A stretch of 20,303 bases of DNA from an uncultured Bacilli bacterium. GTDB taxonomy: Bacteria > Bacillota_I > Bacilli_A > RF39 > UBA660. Positions within the stretch are counted from its first letter, which is position 1; each line of letters starts with the position of its first letter. The DNA lies in contig CAJTUR010000025.1 of NCBI GenBank assembly GCA_910579535.1, forward strand, positions 1 to 20,303. The letters run 5' to 3'. This document shows, one piece after another, positions 1-8,013 of this stretch. The translations under genes were made by a program, and so were the position numbers. The notes under the pieces were generated by a model. It had not been told where the DNA came from. It saw only the letters and a program-made list of their open reading frames with translations, and made no database searches.

Positions 1-14
1 CTACATTTTTTATC

Positions 15-51
15 AAAGAAAAAGACTGTTGTGTCTATTTGTCAACAGTCT
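15..51 (-). terminator. Rho-independent terminator, leftward
   Basis: A 9-bp perfect stem, AGACTGTTG (23-31) with CAACAGTCT (43-51), has an 11-nt loop. Read on the minus strand it is followed by TTTTTCTTT. It sits just outside the left end of the insertion sequence, so it may belong to the flanking chromosome. Confidence 0.5.
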
Positions 52-52
52 G

Positions 53-77
53 AAACGGGAAAATATTCTCGTTTTTT
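53..77 (+). terminator. Possible rightward terminator overlapping the IS left end
   Basis: AAACGGGAA (53-61) pairs with TTCTCGTTT (66-74), including one G-U pair, around an AATA loop, and is followed by T residues to 77. It could terminate a gene entering from the left. It overlaps the candidate IS repeat, so it may be incidental. Confidence 0.35.
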
Positions 78-124
78 GTTTGCAATGTTACAACTAATGT
101 CATTAACAAACAAGAATAGGAAAC

Positions 125-1521
125 TTAAGCATATTGATGTTTGTAATGACTTTTCTGTAATTGCTTTTTGAAAGTAGTGGTTCTCCAAGGATGAGACATG
201 GGAGGAATATATTTTTGCTTTCCTTTTGTAATAGGAATAGCTTCAAATTCTTCTGAAAATTTAGCATTTCTATTAAGTTCTCTTAGTTCTTAGATTTCCT
301 CATCAATAGAAACGAGTAAATCCCCATTAAAAGCATTGATGACTAAGCATTCCGTTTTAGGAAGAAAACATTTTAATTCATTATTAAGATAGGGCTGATA
401 GTACTTATTTTTAAATTTAATAGCATTTCCATTATCAATTTTTCTAAGAGTGAGAACAGCCAGAGTATAGTTTATTTTTTCTGTAGAAGGGGGATTTTCA
501 AAAACAGAAGAAAATTTTTTATAATCCATAGCAAATTTACTATTAAATTTGGGAACAAAAACTTCTGTTAAGTATTTATTTGCTTCTTCAATGGTAGTAA
601 TGCCATTAAATTTAAGTTTGTTCACTAATCTCCATTGAAAAGTACCATTGGTTCTTTCAATCAGTCCTTTGGCTTGAGAAACAGAAGTGGTTTCAAGTTC
701 AATGCCTAATTGTTTGCAAGCATAACCATATTGAGTAAGAACATCTTTATCACTGGTTCTTTTATCAGGGTTTAAAGACATATAATTAAAAACTGTTCTG
801 TTATCTGTAAGAAACTTATAAGGAATACCATAATTTGTAAGAATTTGATAAAAGACATGATAATAACCATTTAGAGTTTCTTGATAGTCAACCAAGCCCC
901 AACAATAGTAGAAGTAGCCTTATTAATTGCTAAATGCAAACAAGTTTTTATTCCCCCAAACCATACATGAATGGAGCCATCTTGTTCGATTACTTCACCA
1001 AAGAATTTAGGTTTTTCACCTCGAGGATGAGCATCTTCTAAAGCAATTTCGTGATTAATCAAAATTTCTATTTCTTCTTCTGTTTTATTCTCTATTTTTT
1101 TCTCTTTTAATAATTGTTGTTTTTTAAATTCTTTTTTTGTTTTCATTCTAGCTTTAGGAGAGAGAATACCTGAGTATGTTAAATGTTTATAAACAAAATC
1201 GTAAGAGACCTTAATATTTTCCATTTCTTCTAAATATTCTACAAAATGTCTGAAATTAAAGCCTTGATATTTCGTTTTATAAAGTAGTACAATATCATTG
1301 GAGATAGATTTATCTAACGTCTTGGTTGGACATTTTCCACGATTCCCGTGGATAAATCCAGATTTACCTTTCTCCTTATAAAGGATAATAAGACGATCAA
1401 TTTGTCTTATAGATAAACCGAGCTTTTTACTAGCTCTGTTTTTATTTCCGTTATGATCCACTAATTCCTTAATTACATTATATTTTTCTTGTTCATTCAT
1501 TCTTAATTCTACCTTTCTCAT
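125..1521 (-). pseudogene. Transposase pseudogene, ISNCY/IS1202 group (frameshift plus internal stop)
   Basis: This is a DDE-type transposase read leftward from ATG at 1519-1521; ATG at 1498-1500 is an alternative start. The N-terminal part (stop near 871) has a helix-turn-helix region (KKLGLSIRQIDRLI) and an integrase-like core. The three acidic residues sit in EQDGS, LTDNR and GLIERTNGT. The frame breaks around 887-893: the minus-strand text reads GAW then GACTATCAAGAA, and restoring one T gives GAWFDYQETLNGYY. The second part then runs to a TAA at 290-292, but the same frame continues past it to 125 and contains the conserved tail IPPMSHPWRTTTF. That makes two independent lesions, so the gene is inactive. 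Reconstructed length is about 465 aa, normal for the group. Confidence 0.85.
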
Positions 1522-1632
1522 GTTTTGTCACCTCTAGTGACTAGTATTTCCATTTGAGACATTTTCAAAAGTTAACTATTAAGACATTATCATAAATTAA
1601 TCATAAAAGAAGTGATTTTTTGTCATGTTTTG

Positions 1633-1660
1633 TTGACTTTTAATTGATTTGTGATAAAAT
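1633..1660 (+). promoter_or_regulatory. Promoter of the first cps-type module
   Basis: TTGACT at 1633-1638 is followed after 16 nt by TAAAAT at 1655-1660, with a TG one base upstream (extended -10). The gene start is 29 nt downstream, with an AAAGGGG ribosome binding site between. Confidence 0.7.
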
Positions 1661-1688
1661 ATGTGTCATTTAAAGGGGAAATAAAAAG

Positions 1689-2390
1689 ATGTCAGAAGAA
1701 GTTAATTTAAGAGAAATAGGAATTTATTTTTTGTCTAAAGTTTTTTTAATTGCTATTATTACTTTATCGGTGGTTTTGATAAGTGGTTTGTATTGTTTTT
1801 TTCGAAAACCAATTTATGAATCTTCCGCTTCGATTATTTTAACAGGTTTTAGCGATGAAAAGGAATCTTCAAAGATTAATACTAATGATTTAAATATTAA
1901 TCAAAAGTTAATTGCTACTTATCAGGAAATCACTAAAAGTAGAAAGGTTTTGACTCAAGTTATTCAAGATTTAGATTTGGTATATGATGTAAACACTTTG
2001 GCGGAACAAGTTCGGGTTACTGGAAAAAAAGATACAGAAATTATTGTAATCTATGTTAGGAATACAGACGCTGAATTAGCTTATAAAATTACTGAAAAAA
2101 TTGCGGAAGTTTTTAGTAAAGAAGTAAAATCTATTTATAATGTTTCCAACGTTAGTTTATTGGATGCACCTATTATCAGTAATCATTCGAGTAATATGAG
2201 TACTTCTAAAGTTTTAGTGATGGCTTTAATGGGTGGCTTTCTTCTATCTTTAATTGTTGTTTTTATTATTTACTATTTTGATAATACGATAAAAAATGCT
2301 AATCAAGTCGAAGATAAAATAGGTGTCCCTGTTTTAGGAAGTATTCCTGATTTTAATAAGAAAAAAAGAATAGGGGGTAGAAGAAAATGA
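1689..2390 (+). CDS. cpsC: Capsule chain-length/kinase-adaptor protein (Wzz/CpsC family), copy 1
   Basis: A 233-aa membrane protein of the polysaccharide co-polymerase type. One transmembrane helix lies near residues 14-37 and a second near 173-196. Between them is the extracytoplasmic Wzz domain, and the short cytoplasmic tail ends in a basic run. In Gram-positive systems this protein anchors and activates the separate tyrosine kinase (CpsD) and helps set polysaccharide chain length. The proline motif before and within the second helix is weak, but the tail GVPVLGSIPD is typical of the family. Its stop overlaps the kinase start by ATGA, indicating translational coupling. The paralogue at 3859 has the same layout. 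No glycosyltransferase gene is next to either copy, so the regulated polysaccharide is unknown. Confidence 0.85.
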   Translation: MSEEVNLREIGIYFLSKVFLIAIITLSVVLISGLYCFFRKPIYESSASIILTGFSDEKESSKINTNDLNINQKLIATYQEITKSRKVLTQVIQDLDLVYDVNTLAEQVRVTGKKDTEIIVIYVRNTDAELAYKITEKIAEVFSKEVKSIYNVSNVSLLDAPIISNHSSNMSTSKVLVMALMGGFLLSLIVVFIIYYFDNTIKNANQVEDKIGVPVLGSIPDFNKKKRIGGRRK

Positions 2391-3064
2391 AGGATGAATT
2401 ACTTGTAAATAGCAATCCGAAATCCAGTGTAGCGGAAGCCATTCGTATGGTTCGTACTAATTTAATGTTTTCTTTAAAGGTTAAAAAAGGAAAAGTTGTT
2501 TTAATCACTTCTTCAGTTAAAGGAGAAGGAAAAAGTTTTGTGTCAGCTAATTTAGCGATTTCTTTTGCTCAAAAAGGATTAAAGGTTTTGCTTGTTGATT
2601 CTGATTTACGCTTAGGCCGTTTGCATTCTATTTTTAAAATCTCTAATAAAGTAGGTTTTTCTCATTTACTTGCGGATGATGATGGAAAAAACTATAAAAG
2701 ATATATTAAAGAAACTAAAATTGAAAATCTTTATTTTATTCCAAGAGGTATGGTTCCTCCTAATCCTAGTGAACTTCTGGATTCTGTTCATGTTTTAAAT
2801 TTTTTAGAAAATGTTCGTAAAAAGTTTGATGTTATTTTATTTGATGGAACGCCTATTAATGGGTTAACGGATTCGCTTGTTTTTACTAAATATGTAGATA
2901 AAGTTGTAGTAGTGAGTGCAGCCAATTATACCAAAGTCAATTTGCTAGAAAATACTATTAAATGCTTAAAAAATTTAGATGTTGACCTTGCTGGGATTGT
3001 GGTGAATAAAATTAAAAACCCCATTACGAGTTCTTATTGTGGAGAGTATTATACTAATGATTGA
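2387..3064 (+). CDS. cpsD: Bacterial tyrosine kinase (CpsD/Wze-type BY-kinase), copy 1
   Basis: A 225-aa cytoplasmic autophosphorylating tyrosine kinase. Visible motifs are: EAIRMVR at residues 17-23, the EX2RX2R oligomerisation motif of BY-kinases; Walker A SSVKGEGKS (42-50); Walker A' KVLLVDSD (66-73); Walker B DVILFD (148-153); and a C-terminal tyrosine cluster (Y217, Y221, Y222), the usual autophosphorylation site. The gene overlaps the adaptor upstream by 4 bp and the phosphatase start downstream. Known family role: cycles of phosphorylation and dephosphorylation control capsule or exopolysaccharide assembly. The C-terminal Tyr cluster is shorter than in streptococcal CpsD but present. 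Confidence 0.9.
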   Translation: MKDELLVNSNPKSSVAEAIRMVRTNLMFSLKVKKGKVVLITSSVKGEGKSFVSANLAISFAQKGLKVLLVDSDLRLGRLHSIFKISNKVGFSHLLADDDGKNYKRYIKETKIENLYFIPRGMVPPNPSELLDSVHVLNFLENVRKKFDVILFDGTPINGLTDSLVFTKYVDKVVVVSAANYTKVNLLENTIKCLKNLDVDLAGIVVNKIKNPITSSYCGEYYTND

Positions 3065-3776
3065 TGTTCATAATCATATTTTATATGGTATCGATGACGG
3101 CTGTAAAACGAAAGAAGAAAGTCTTTCTGTGCTTGAAAAAATGTCTAATTTAGGGTATGAAAAAATTGTTGTTACACCTCATTATATGGAAGAGGCAAAT
3201 TATACAGCTAATCATGAAGAAAAAATGAAGCTTTTAAAAGAATTAGAGACTGAATTAAAATTTAAACATATTCCTCTTAAACTTTATTTAGGACAAGAAA
3301 TTTATATACAGGAATCTATTGAAGAAAAAATAAAAAGGAAACAAATTAGTACTATTAATAATCGAAAAGTACTTCTTGTTGAAATACCTATGTTTGAAAA
3401 AATGCACGAAGCTTTAGATTTTTTAGATGAATTGATTTTTCAAGGCTATAAAGTAATTTTGGCTCATCCTGAAAGGTATTTGATTTTTCAAGAAAATCCG
3501 ACTTTAATTCAAGATTATCTTTCTAAAGGTATTTTTTTACAAGGAAATATGGAGTCGATTAATGGAAAATACGGAAAAAAAGCTCAAAAATTAAGTAAGT
3601 TTTTGTTGAAAAATAAAATGTATTTTGTTCTAGCCAGTGATGTTCATCATGAAAACGCCAGTTTTTTTGAAGATTTTTATAAAATAAAAAAGAAACTTCT
3701 TAAAGTAATCACTGAAGATTATTTTAAAGAACTTTTATTTATCAATCCTGAAAAAATAATTAACGCTGATTTTTAG
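3057..3776 (+). CDS. cpsB: PHP-family tyrosine phosphatase (CpsB), copy 1
   Basis: A 239-aa metal-dependent phosphatase that removes phosphate from the CpsD kinase tail. PHP-domain metal ligands are visible: DVHNH at the N terminus, TPHY, GQEIY, AHPERY and SDVHH. I chose ATG 3057 because the first PHP motif begins at residue 2, as in the second copy. A longer GTG start at 3039 is possible. The start codon lies inside the end of the kinase gene, giving tight coupling of kinase and phosphatase. A terminator follows directly after the stop. Confidence 0.88.
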   Translation: MIDVHNHILYGIDDGCKTKEESLSVLEKMSNLGYEKIVVTPHYMEEANYTANHEEKMKLLKELETELKFKHIPLKLYLGQEIYIQESIEEKIKRKQISTINNRKVLLVEIPMFEKMHEALDFLDELIFQGYKVILAHPERYLIFQENPTLIQDYLSKGIFLQGNMESINGKYGKKAQKLSKFLLKNKMYFVLASDVHHENASFFEDFYKIKKKLLKVITEDYFKELLFINPEKIINADF

Positions 3777-3802
3777 AAAATAGTTTTTAGAACTATTTTT
3801 TT
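3777..3802 (+). terminator. Terminator between the two cps-type modules
   Basis: A 9-bp A/T-rich stem, AAAATAGTT (3777-3785) with AACTATTTT (3791-3799), has a 5-nt loop and runs into T residues. It lies immediately after the first phosphatase gene. Confidence 0.6.
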
Positions 3803-3823
3803 CTATGCAAAAATAAAGATTAA

Positions 3824-3832
3824 TGTTATAAT
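3824..3832 (+). promoter_or_regulatory. Extended -10 promoter of the second cps-type module
   Basis: TGTTATAAT is a perfect TATAAT preceded by TG and one base. No good -35 hexamer is visible, as is common for extended -10 promoters. A GGAAGG ribosome binding site and ATG 3859 follow. Confidence 0.6.
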
Positions 3833-3858
3833 TGTTATTAGAGTAGGAAGGGTTCGTC

Positions 3859-4557
3859 ATGGATGAGTTAGATTTAAAAGATTTAATTTCTTATTTTATG
3901 TCAAAAATTGTTTATTTCTTAGCAATTATTACTTTAGTGATTACTTTAGGGTGCTTATATATCGTTTTTTTGAAAGTACCTGTGTATACTTCAAAAACAA
4001 GTGTTATTCTAACCGGAAATAATAAAGAATCTTCTTCAACGATTACGCAAACCGATTTGAGTGTTAATTCCAAGTTAGTTAGTACTTATCAAGAAATCGT
4101 TAAAAGTAAAAGAGTTTTAAGTCAAGTAATTAATGAATTAAAATTAAATTATACGGTAAAAGAATTATCTAAAATGATTCGAGTAGGGGCGATTAATGAT
4201 ACAGAGATTATTGAAATTTCTGTTTCAAATGAAGAAAATATAACGGCTTATGCTGTTGCTAATAAAGTGGCTGAAGTGTTTAGTAAAGAAGCTAAAGATT
4301 TATATAATTTATCTAATGTTTCAATTTTAGATCAAGCTGATGTGGAAACCGTTCCTTCAAATATAAATATTACGAAACAGCTTTTAATGTTATTTGTATT
4401 AGGAAGCGTTCTCGGTTTTTCAATTCTATTTTTATTTTATTATTTTGATACCACGATTAAAAGAGTTTCAGATATTGAAAGAAAATATAACATGCCAATT
4501 TTAGGAGCGGTTCCAGATTATACGAAAAAGAAGAAAAAAGGGGCTAAGAGAAGATGA
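3859..4557 (+). CDS. cpsC: Capsule chain-length/kinase-adaptor protein (Wzz/CpsC family), copy 2
   Basis: A 232-aa paralogue of the gene at 1689, with the same architecture: an N-terminal helix near residues 16-37, an extracytoplasmic Wzz domain, a second helix near 172-194, and a basic cytoplasmic tail after NMPILGAVPDY. Shared blocks include LNVN/LSVN-SKLVSTYQEI, DTEII and VAEVFSKEA. The stop overlaps the next kinase by ATGA. The ectodomains differ more than the tails, so the two copies could respond to different substrates; that is inference. Confidence 0.85.
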   Translation: MDELDLKDLISYFMSKIVYFLAIITLVITLGCLYIVFLKVPVYTSKTSVILTGNNKESSSTITQTDLSVNSKLVSTYQEIVKSKRVLSQVINELKLNYTVKELSKMIRVGAINDTEIIEISVSNEENITAYAVANKVAEVFSKEAKDLYNLSNVSILDQADVETVPSNINITKQLLMLFVLGSVLGFSILFLFYYFDTTIKRVSDIERKYNMPILGAVPDYTKKKKKGAKRR

Positions 4558-5222
4558 AAAATGAAATTGTAGTTGATAAAAATCCTAAATCTAGTGTTGC
4601 GGAAGCTATAAGAATTATTAGGACCAACTTAGAATTTTCAGGAATTGATAAAAAAGTTAAATCTGTTTTGATTACTTCTTCAATCCCATCAGAAGGGAAG
4701 AGTTTTATTAGCTCAAATTTGGCCACTTCTTTTGCACAAAATGGCAGTAAAGTTCTTTTAATGGATTGTGATATGCGTAAAGGAAGGCTTCATAAAATTT
4801 TTGGTATTGAGAATGAAAAAGGTTTATCTAATTTACTTTTAGAAGATATTGAAACCAGTTTTAAAGATTTTATTAAAAAAACGGATATTGATAATCTTTA
4901 TCTTTTACCAAAAGGAGTTGTCCCCCCTAACCCAAGCGAACTTTTGAATTCTCCTAAAACGAAGGCTTTGATTCATGTTCTTTCAGATAAATTTGATTAT
5001 GTTATTTTGGATGGAACACCTGTAAATGGTCTTACGGATTCTTTAATTCTTACCAAATATGTTGATAAAACCGTTATAGTTGCTACTTTAAATTATACAA
5101 AAACCAATGAATTTGAATTTACAAAGAAAAGTTTAATAAGTGTAGGAGCAGATATAGCGGGTGTTGTCGTAAATAAAACGGCTGATGTTCATAGTGGCTA
5201 CTATGGCAATTATTATGAATAG
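4554..5222 (+). CDS. cpsD: Bacterial tyrosine kinase (CpsD/Wze-type BY-kinase), copy 2
   Basis: A 222-aa BY-kinase, more than half identical by eye to the copy at 2387. Motifs are EAIRIIR (17-23), Walker A SSIPSEGKS (42-50), Walker A' KVLLMDCD (66-73), Walker B YVILDG (149-154) and a C-terminal cluster of four tyrosines (Y216, Y217, Y220, Y221). It is coupled by ATGA to its adaptor upstream and lies 9 nt before its phosphatase. This copy has one more tail tyrosine than copy 1. Both copies keep all catalytic motifs, so neither looks inactivated. Confidence 0.9.
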   Translation: MKNEIVVDKNPKSSVAEAIRIIRTNLEFSGIDKKVKSVLITSSIPSEGKSFISSNLATSFAQNGSKVLLMDCDMRKGRLHKIFGIENEKGLSNLLLEDIETSFKDFIKKTDIDNLYLLPKGVVPPNPSELLNSPKTKALIHVLSDKFDYVILDGTPVNGLTDSLILTKYVDKTVIVATLNYTKTNEFEFTKKSLISVGADIAGVVVNKTADVHSGYYGNYYE

Positions 5223-5231
5223 GGGAAAGTT

Positions 5232-5960
5232 ATGATTGATATTCATTCACATGTTATTTATGAAATAGATGATGGTTCAAGGAGCTACGAAGAAAGTCTT
5301 TCTATATTAAAAAAAATGAATGAAATTGGTTATCGTGCTATGGTTTGTACCCCTCATTACATTACAGGTAGTAAATATGTAGAAAATAATTTTAATAAAT
5401 TTAAGAAGATACAATTATTGAGAGAGTTTATTAGAAAAGAAAATTTAAATCTTCATTTATATCTTGGTAATGAGATTTATATTGATCCTGAAATCGAGTC
5501 TTTAATTAATGCGGGTGAAGTTTATCCGATTAATCGTAGTCGCTATTTACTTATTGAATTTCCAGTTAGTCGTCTTATGAATGATTTGATGAATCTTTTA
5601 TTCCTTTTAAGAAGTAAGGGATATGTACCTATAATCGCTCATCCTGAGAGGTATTTATATTTACAAGACAATCATGACCTTTTAGATAAGTTGCTAGAAA
5701 TGGGCTGTTTGTTTCAAGGAAATTTTTCATGTATTATTGGAAAATATGGAGAACATACTAAAAAGCTTTTTTTGTATATGTTAAAGAATAACTATTATCA
5801 TTTTTTAGCAACGGATGTGCATCATGAAACAGACATATTGTTTTTAAAATTTAATAAAATTAAGAAGATGATTATTAAAGAAATTGATGAGACACGTTTT
5901 AAAAAACTTACATATGTTAATCCGTTAAAAGTTATACGAAATGAACCTGTAGATTTTTAA
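5232..5960 (+). CDS. cpsB: PHP-family tyrosine phosphatase (CpsB), copy 2
   Basis: A 242-aa PHP metal-dependent tyrosine phosphatase, paralogue of the gene at 3057. Metal-binding motifs are DIHSH, TPHY, GNEIY, AHPERY and TDVHH. ATG 5232 follows an AGGGGAAAG ribosome binding site, which supports this start. It completes the second adaptor-kinase-phosphatase set and presumably resets the phosphorylation state of the kinase encoded just upstream. Cross-talk with the other kinase copy is possible given their similarity. Confidence 0.88.
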   Translation: MIDIHSHVIYEIDDGSRSYEESLSILKKMNEIGYRAMVCTPHYITGSKYVENNFNKFKKIQLLREFIRKENLNLHLYLGNEIYIDPEIESLINAGEVYPINRSRYLLIEFPVSRLMNDLMNLLFLLRSKGYVPIIAHPERYLYLQDNHDLLDKLLEMGCLFQGNFSCIIGKYGEHTKKLFLYMLKNNYYHFLATDVHHETDILFLKFNKIKKMIIKEIDETRFKKLTYVNPLKVIRNEPVDF

Positions 5961-6030
5961 TTTATAATTTTATTCGACATTTCTTTTACTGTAGGAATGC
6001 TATTCTAATTTTTTGAGGGAGGGTTTGGAT

Positions 6031-6144
6031 TTGAAGTATTTTTTAATTTTTTTGTTTTTATTTTTTAGTTTGATTGTTTTTTCTAGTTGTCGTCTTTGTA
6101 GTCGAGCTTCAAGATTGGAAGAAAAAATGAAAAAAGGCCTTTAA
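6031..6144 (+). CDS. Small membrane or lipoprotein-like peptide, 37 aa
   Basis: A strong ribosome binding site (GAGGGAGGG, 6015-6023) precedes a TTG start. The product has one hydrophobic helix (about residues 2-18), then VFSSC, which resembles a lipobox with the cysteine as lipidation site, followed by a short basic tail ending KMKKGL. The stop codon lies in the loop of the terminator hairpin. I do not recognise a family. The ribosome binding site, hydrophobic signal and clean stop support a real gene; the small size and TTG start lower confidence. Confidence 0.45.
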   Translation: MKYFLIFLFLFFSLIVFSSCRLCSRASRLEEKMKKGL

Positions 6145-6155
6145 GGCTTTTTTTT
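6131..6155. terminator. Bidirectional terminator
   Basis: A hairpin AAAAAGGCC / AGGCTTTTT with a short loop is flanked by A and T runs on both sides. It can end rightward transcription of the small ORF and leftward transcription of ftsW, whose stop codon it overlaps. Confidence 0.7.
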
Positions 6156-7233
6156 AATGTTTGTTAATGTTTAAGACGATGCCTATTCCAATCATGCTTA
6201 CAAGTAAACTACTTCCGCCATAAGAAAGGAAAGGAAGCGTAACGCCTGTGACAGGAATAATTCCAACTACAACCATTAAGTTTAAAAGTGCTTGAATGAT
6301 AATACCAAAGGAAAGACCGAAAGAAAGATATTTAGCAAAGAGGTCTTTTTGTTTTAATGCAACAGAAAGGACAAGATAGAATAAAAGGAAAAAAACACTG
6401 GTAACGATTAAAACGCCTAAAAAGCCAAATTCTTCACTAATGATTGAAAAAATAAAATCGGTTTGAGGTTCAGGAAGATAAAAATGTTTTTGACGAGATT
6501 TCATAAATCCTTGACCTAGTAATCCTCCAGGACCTATAGCGTATAAACTTTGAATGATTTGAAAACCGCTCCCTAAGGGGTCCGTCCATGGGTTTAAAAA
6601 AGAAACAATTCTTGCCATTCTATAGGGGGCGATAATAATAAGTACAACGATACCTATTAGACCTATTAATCCAATTTTAACGAAAAAAGATATTTTTACT
6701 CCAGAAGTAAAGATTAAAACGACTAAAGTTAAAACGATAACCATAGCGGTTCCGAAATCGGGTTCTAACATAATTAGACCAAAAAATACAAAGATGACAC
6801 TTAAAATGGGAAGAACACCTTTTTTTATATCAAACATGTTTTTTTTATTGTTGGCCAAATATTTTGAAACATAGATGATTAACCCGATTTTTGCGAATTC
6901 ACTAGGTTGGATGCCTAGAGAACCAATTCCAAACCAACTTCGACTTCCATTTCTAATGGTTCCGATACCTGGAATTAGGACCAGAATTAATAAAATAAAA
7001 CAGATCAATAGAATGAGGTTCGCTTTTTCATAATAAATTTTATAATCCATTTTAGATAAAAAAAGCATAATAAAGATGCCAATAATATAAAAGATACCTT
7101 GAGCTTTAACAAATTTAAAAGGGTCTTGAAATTTATATTCAGCCCATATGCAACTTGCCGAATAAATCATAATAATTCCAAATAATGCAATGCCAATGAC
7201 TAAGAAAAATAATAAGTGATTTGTTTTTTTCAT
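6154..7233 (-). CDS. ftsW: Peptidoglycan glycosyltransferase FtsW (SEDS family)
   Basis: A 359-aa polytopic membrane protein that polymerises lipid II into septal glycan strands with its class B PBP partner. Family motifs are visible: GIQPSEFAK, LEPDFGTA, the FLNPWTDPLGSGFQ loop, LPEPQTDFIFSIISEE and the C-terminal PFLSYGGSSLL. About nine to ten hydrophobic helices are present. The start is ATG at 7231-7233 because an AGAGGG site lies 6 nt upstream; the longer TTG start at 7248 would bury that site. FtsW, SpoVE and RodA are close relatives; the PFLSYGG and TDFIFS motifs favour FtsW/SpoVE. It lies about 4.6 kb from, and opposite in strand to, the dcw genes it usually sits among. Confidence 0.85.
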   Translation of the reverse strand: MKKTNHLLFFLVIGIALFGIIMIYSASCIWAEYKFQDPFKFVKAQGIFYIIGIFIMLFLSKMDYKIYYEKANLILLICFILLILVLIPGIGTIRNGSRSWFGIGSLGIQPSEFAKIGLIIYVSKYLANNKKNMFDIKKGVLPILSVIFVFFGLIMLEPDFGTAMVIVLTLVVLIFTSGVKISFFVKIGLIGLIGIVVLIIIAPYRMARIVSFLNPWTDPLGSGFQIIQSLYAIGPGGLLGQGFMKSRQKHFYLPEPQTDFIFSIISEEFGFLGVLIVTSVFFLLFYLVLSVALKQKDLFAKYLSFGLSFGIIIQALLNLMVVVGIIPVTGVTLPFLSYGGSSLLVSMIGIGIVLNINKH

Positions 7234-7312
7234 ACGATCCCTCTTCAAATTATATGAAAATCAAATTATTAAATGAATAATTTAAAAAGCTGAAAAAAAC
7301 GACTCTTTTTTT

Positions 7313-7318
7313 ATTATA
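7313..7318 (-). promoter_or_regulatory. -10 element of the ftsW promoter
   Basis: The minus strand reads TGATATAAT, a perfect TATAAT about 80 nt upstream of the ftsW start. The -35 region is A-rich without a clear hexamer. Confidence 0.45.
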
Positions 7319-7380
7319 TCATTTTTTTGATTCGTTTAGTGCTTTTTTGTTCTAAATTCTTTTTAAAAGAGTTAAAGAAG

Positions 7381-7410
7381 TTGCTAAATTATTAAATGAA
7401 GAGTTATAAT
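7381..7410 (+). promoter_or_regulatory. Candidate promoter of the secreted-protein/ABC cluster
   Basis: TTGCTA at 7381-7386 is followed after 18 nt by TATAAT at 7405-7410. The 7234-7511 gap holds this, the ftsW -10 element and a second possible -10 (TATACT, 7474-7479). Nothing else was recognised there. Confidence 0.45.
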
Positions 7411-7511
7411 GATTTTGAGATTTATACTAGATATATCTATACATTGATTGTTTTTTTTTAAATAAGCATCCTTTATACTTTATTTAGGAGAATTAGGTAG
7501 TTGGAGGAAAA

Positions 7512-7943
7512 ATGAAAAAAAATATTAGTAAAATCTTTGCAATTGTTACTATAAGTTTAATGGTTCTTTTGACAGCAGAAGGTGTTTCGGCTAGTCAAGG
7601 GCCTAGAGATTTTGACAAATCAGGTGTTAAAATGGGAGAATATTCTTTCTTATTTGGAGATAATGGTACTTATTTTAGAAAAGATGACTGGACTACTCAA
7701 AGAATTTATTTGAGTTATGCGAGTACTTCACTTGCTAATCCTTGTAATAGCTGTCAATATGCTATTCGTGCCATTGATGATGGAGGAGACTGGTCTAGTT
7801 CAATTGTTTTAAAAATAGCAACGCATGGTCAATTGGATGCTAAAGAAACGCAAGCTTCACCTGGAAGATATAATTTACAAGCTATGAGATCAGATGTGAC
7901 TTTAATGTCAAGCCGTATTACTGGTACTTGGTGGATTGATTAA
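7512..7943 (+). CDS. Secreted 143-aa protein, candidate bacteriocin-like or exported cargo
   Basis: The N terminus is a classical signal peptide: MKKNISK, a hydrophobic core, and likely cleavage after VSA near residue 27. The mature part is about 116 aa, rich in Ser, Thr and aromatics with alternating hydrophobicity that suggests beta strands. It has one CNSC pair (CxxC) and ends ITGTWWID. A GGAGG site 5 nt before ATG supports the start. An ABC transporter operon follows after 70 nt. A secreted small protein plus a membrane protein and ABC ATPase recalls lactococcin 972-type clusters, but I cannot claim sequence membership. It may instead be an adhesin or stress-sensor component. Confidence 0.7.
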   Translation: MKKNISKIFAIVTISLMVLLTAEGVSASQGPRDFDKSGVKMGEYSFLFGDNGTYFRKDDWTTQRIYLSYASTSLANPCNSCQYAIRAIDDGGDWSSSIVLKIATHGQLDAKETQASPGRYNLQAMRSDVTLMSSRITGTWWID

Positions 7944-8013
7944 TTACTTAGTTAATTAATAAAAAATATTAAGTCCTAATTCTCTCTTTTTATTGTTTTT
8001 AAGGAGTTTAGTT

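Larger units (their letters stand above)
48..1560 (-). mobile_element. Degenerate insertion sequence, ISNCY/IS1202-like
   Basis: The element carries one minus-strand transposase gene, now broken. Candidate terminal inverted repeats are GTCTGAAACGGGAAAATA at 48-65 and, on the minus strand, GTCTCAAATGGAAATA at 1560-1545. They match apart from two substitutions and two one-base gaps. The span of about 1.5 kb fits a single-ORF element of this type. I could not find a convincing target-site duplication beyond the repeats. The ends are inferred from the imperfect repeats; the transposase assignment is firmer than the boundaries. Confidence 0.5.

Noticed and set aside
7944..8013. Hairpin TTAATTA/TTAATTAA between the secreted protein and permease genes as a terminator
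   Set aside because: It has no G-C pairs and no T-run immediately after, so it is unlikely to stop transcription.
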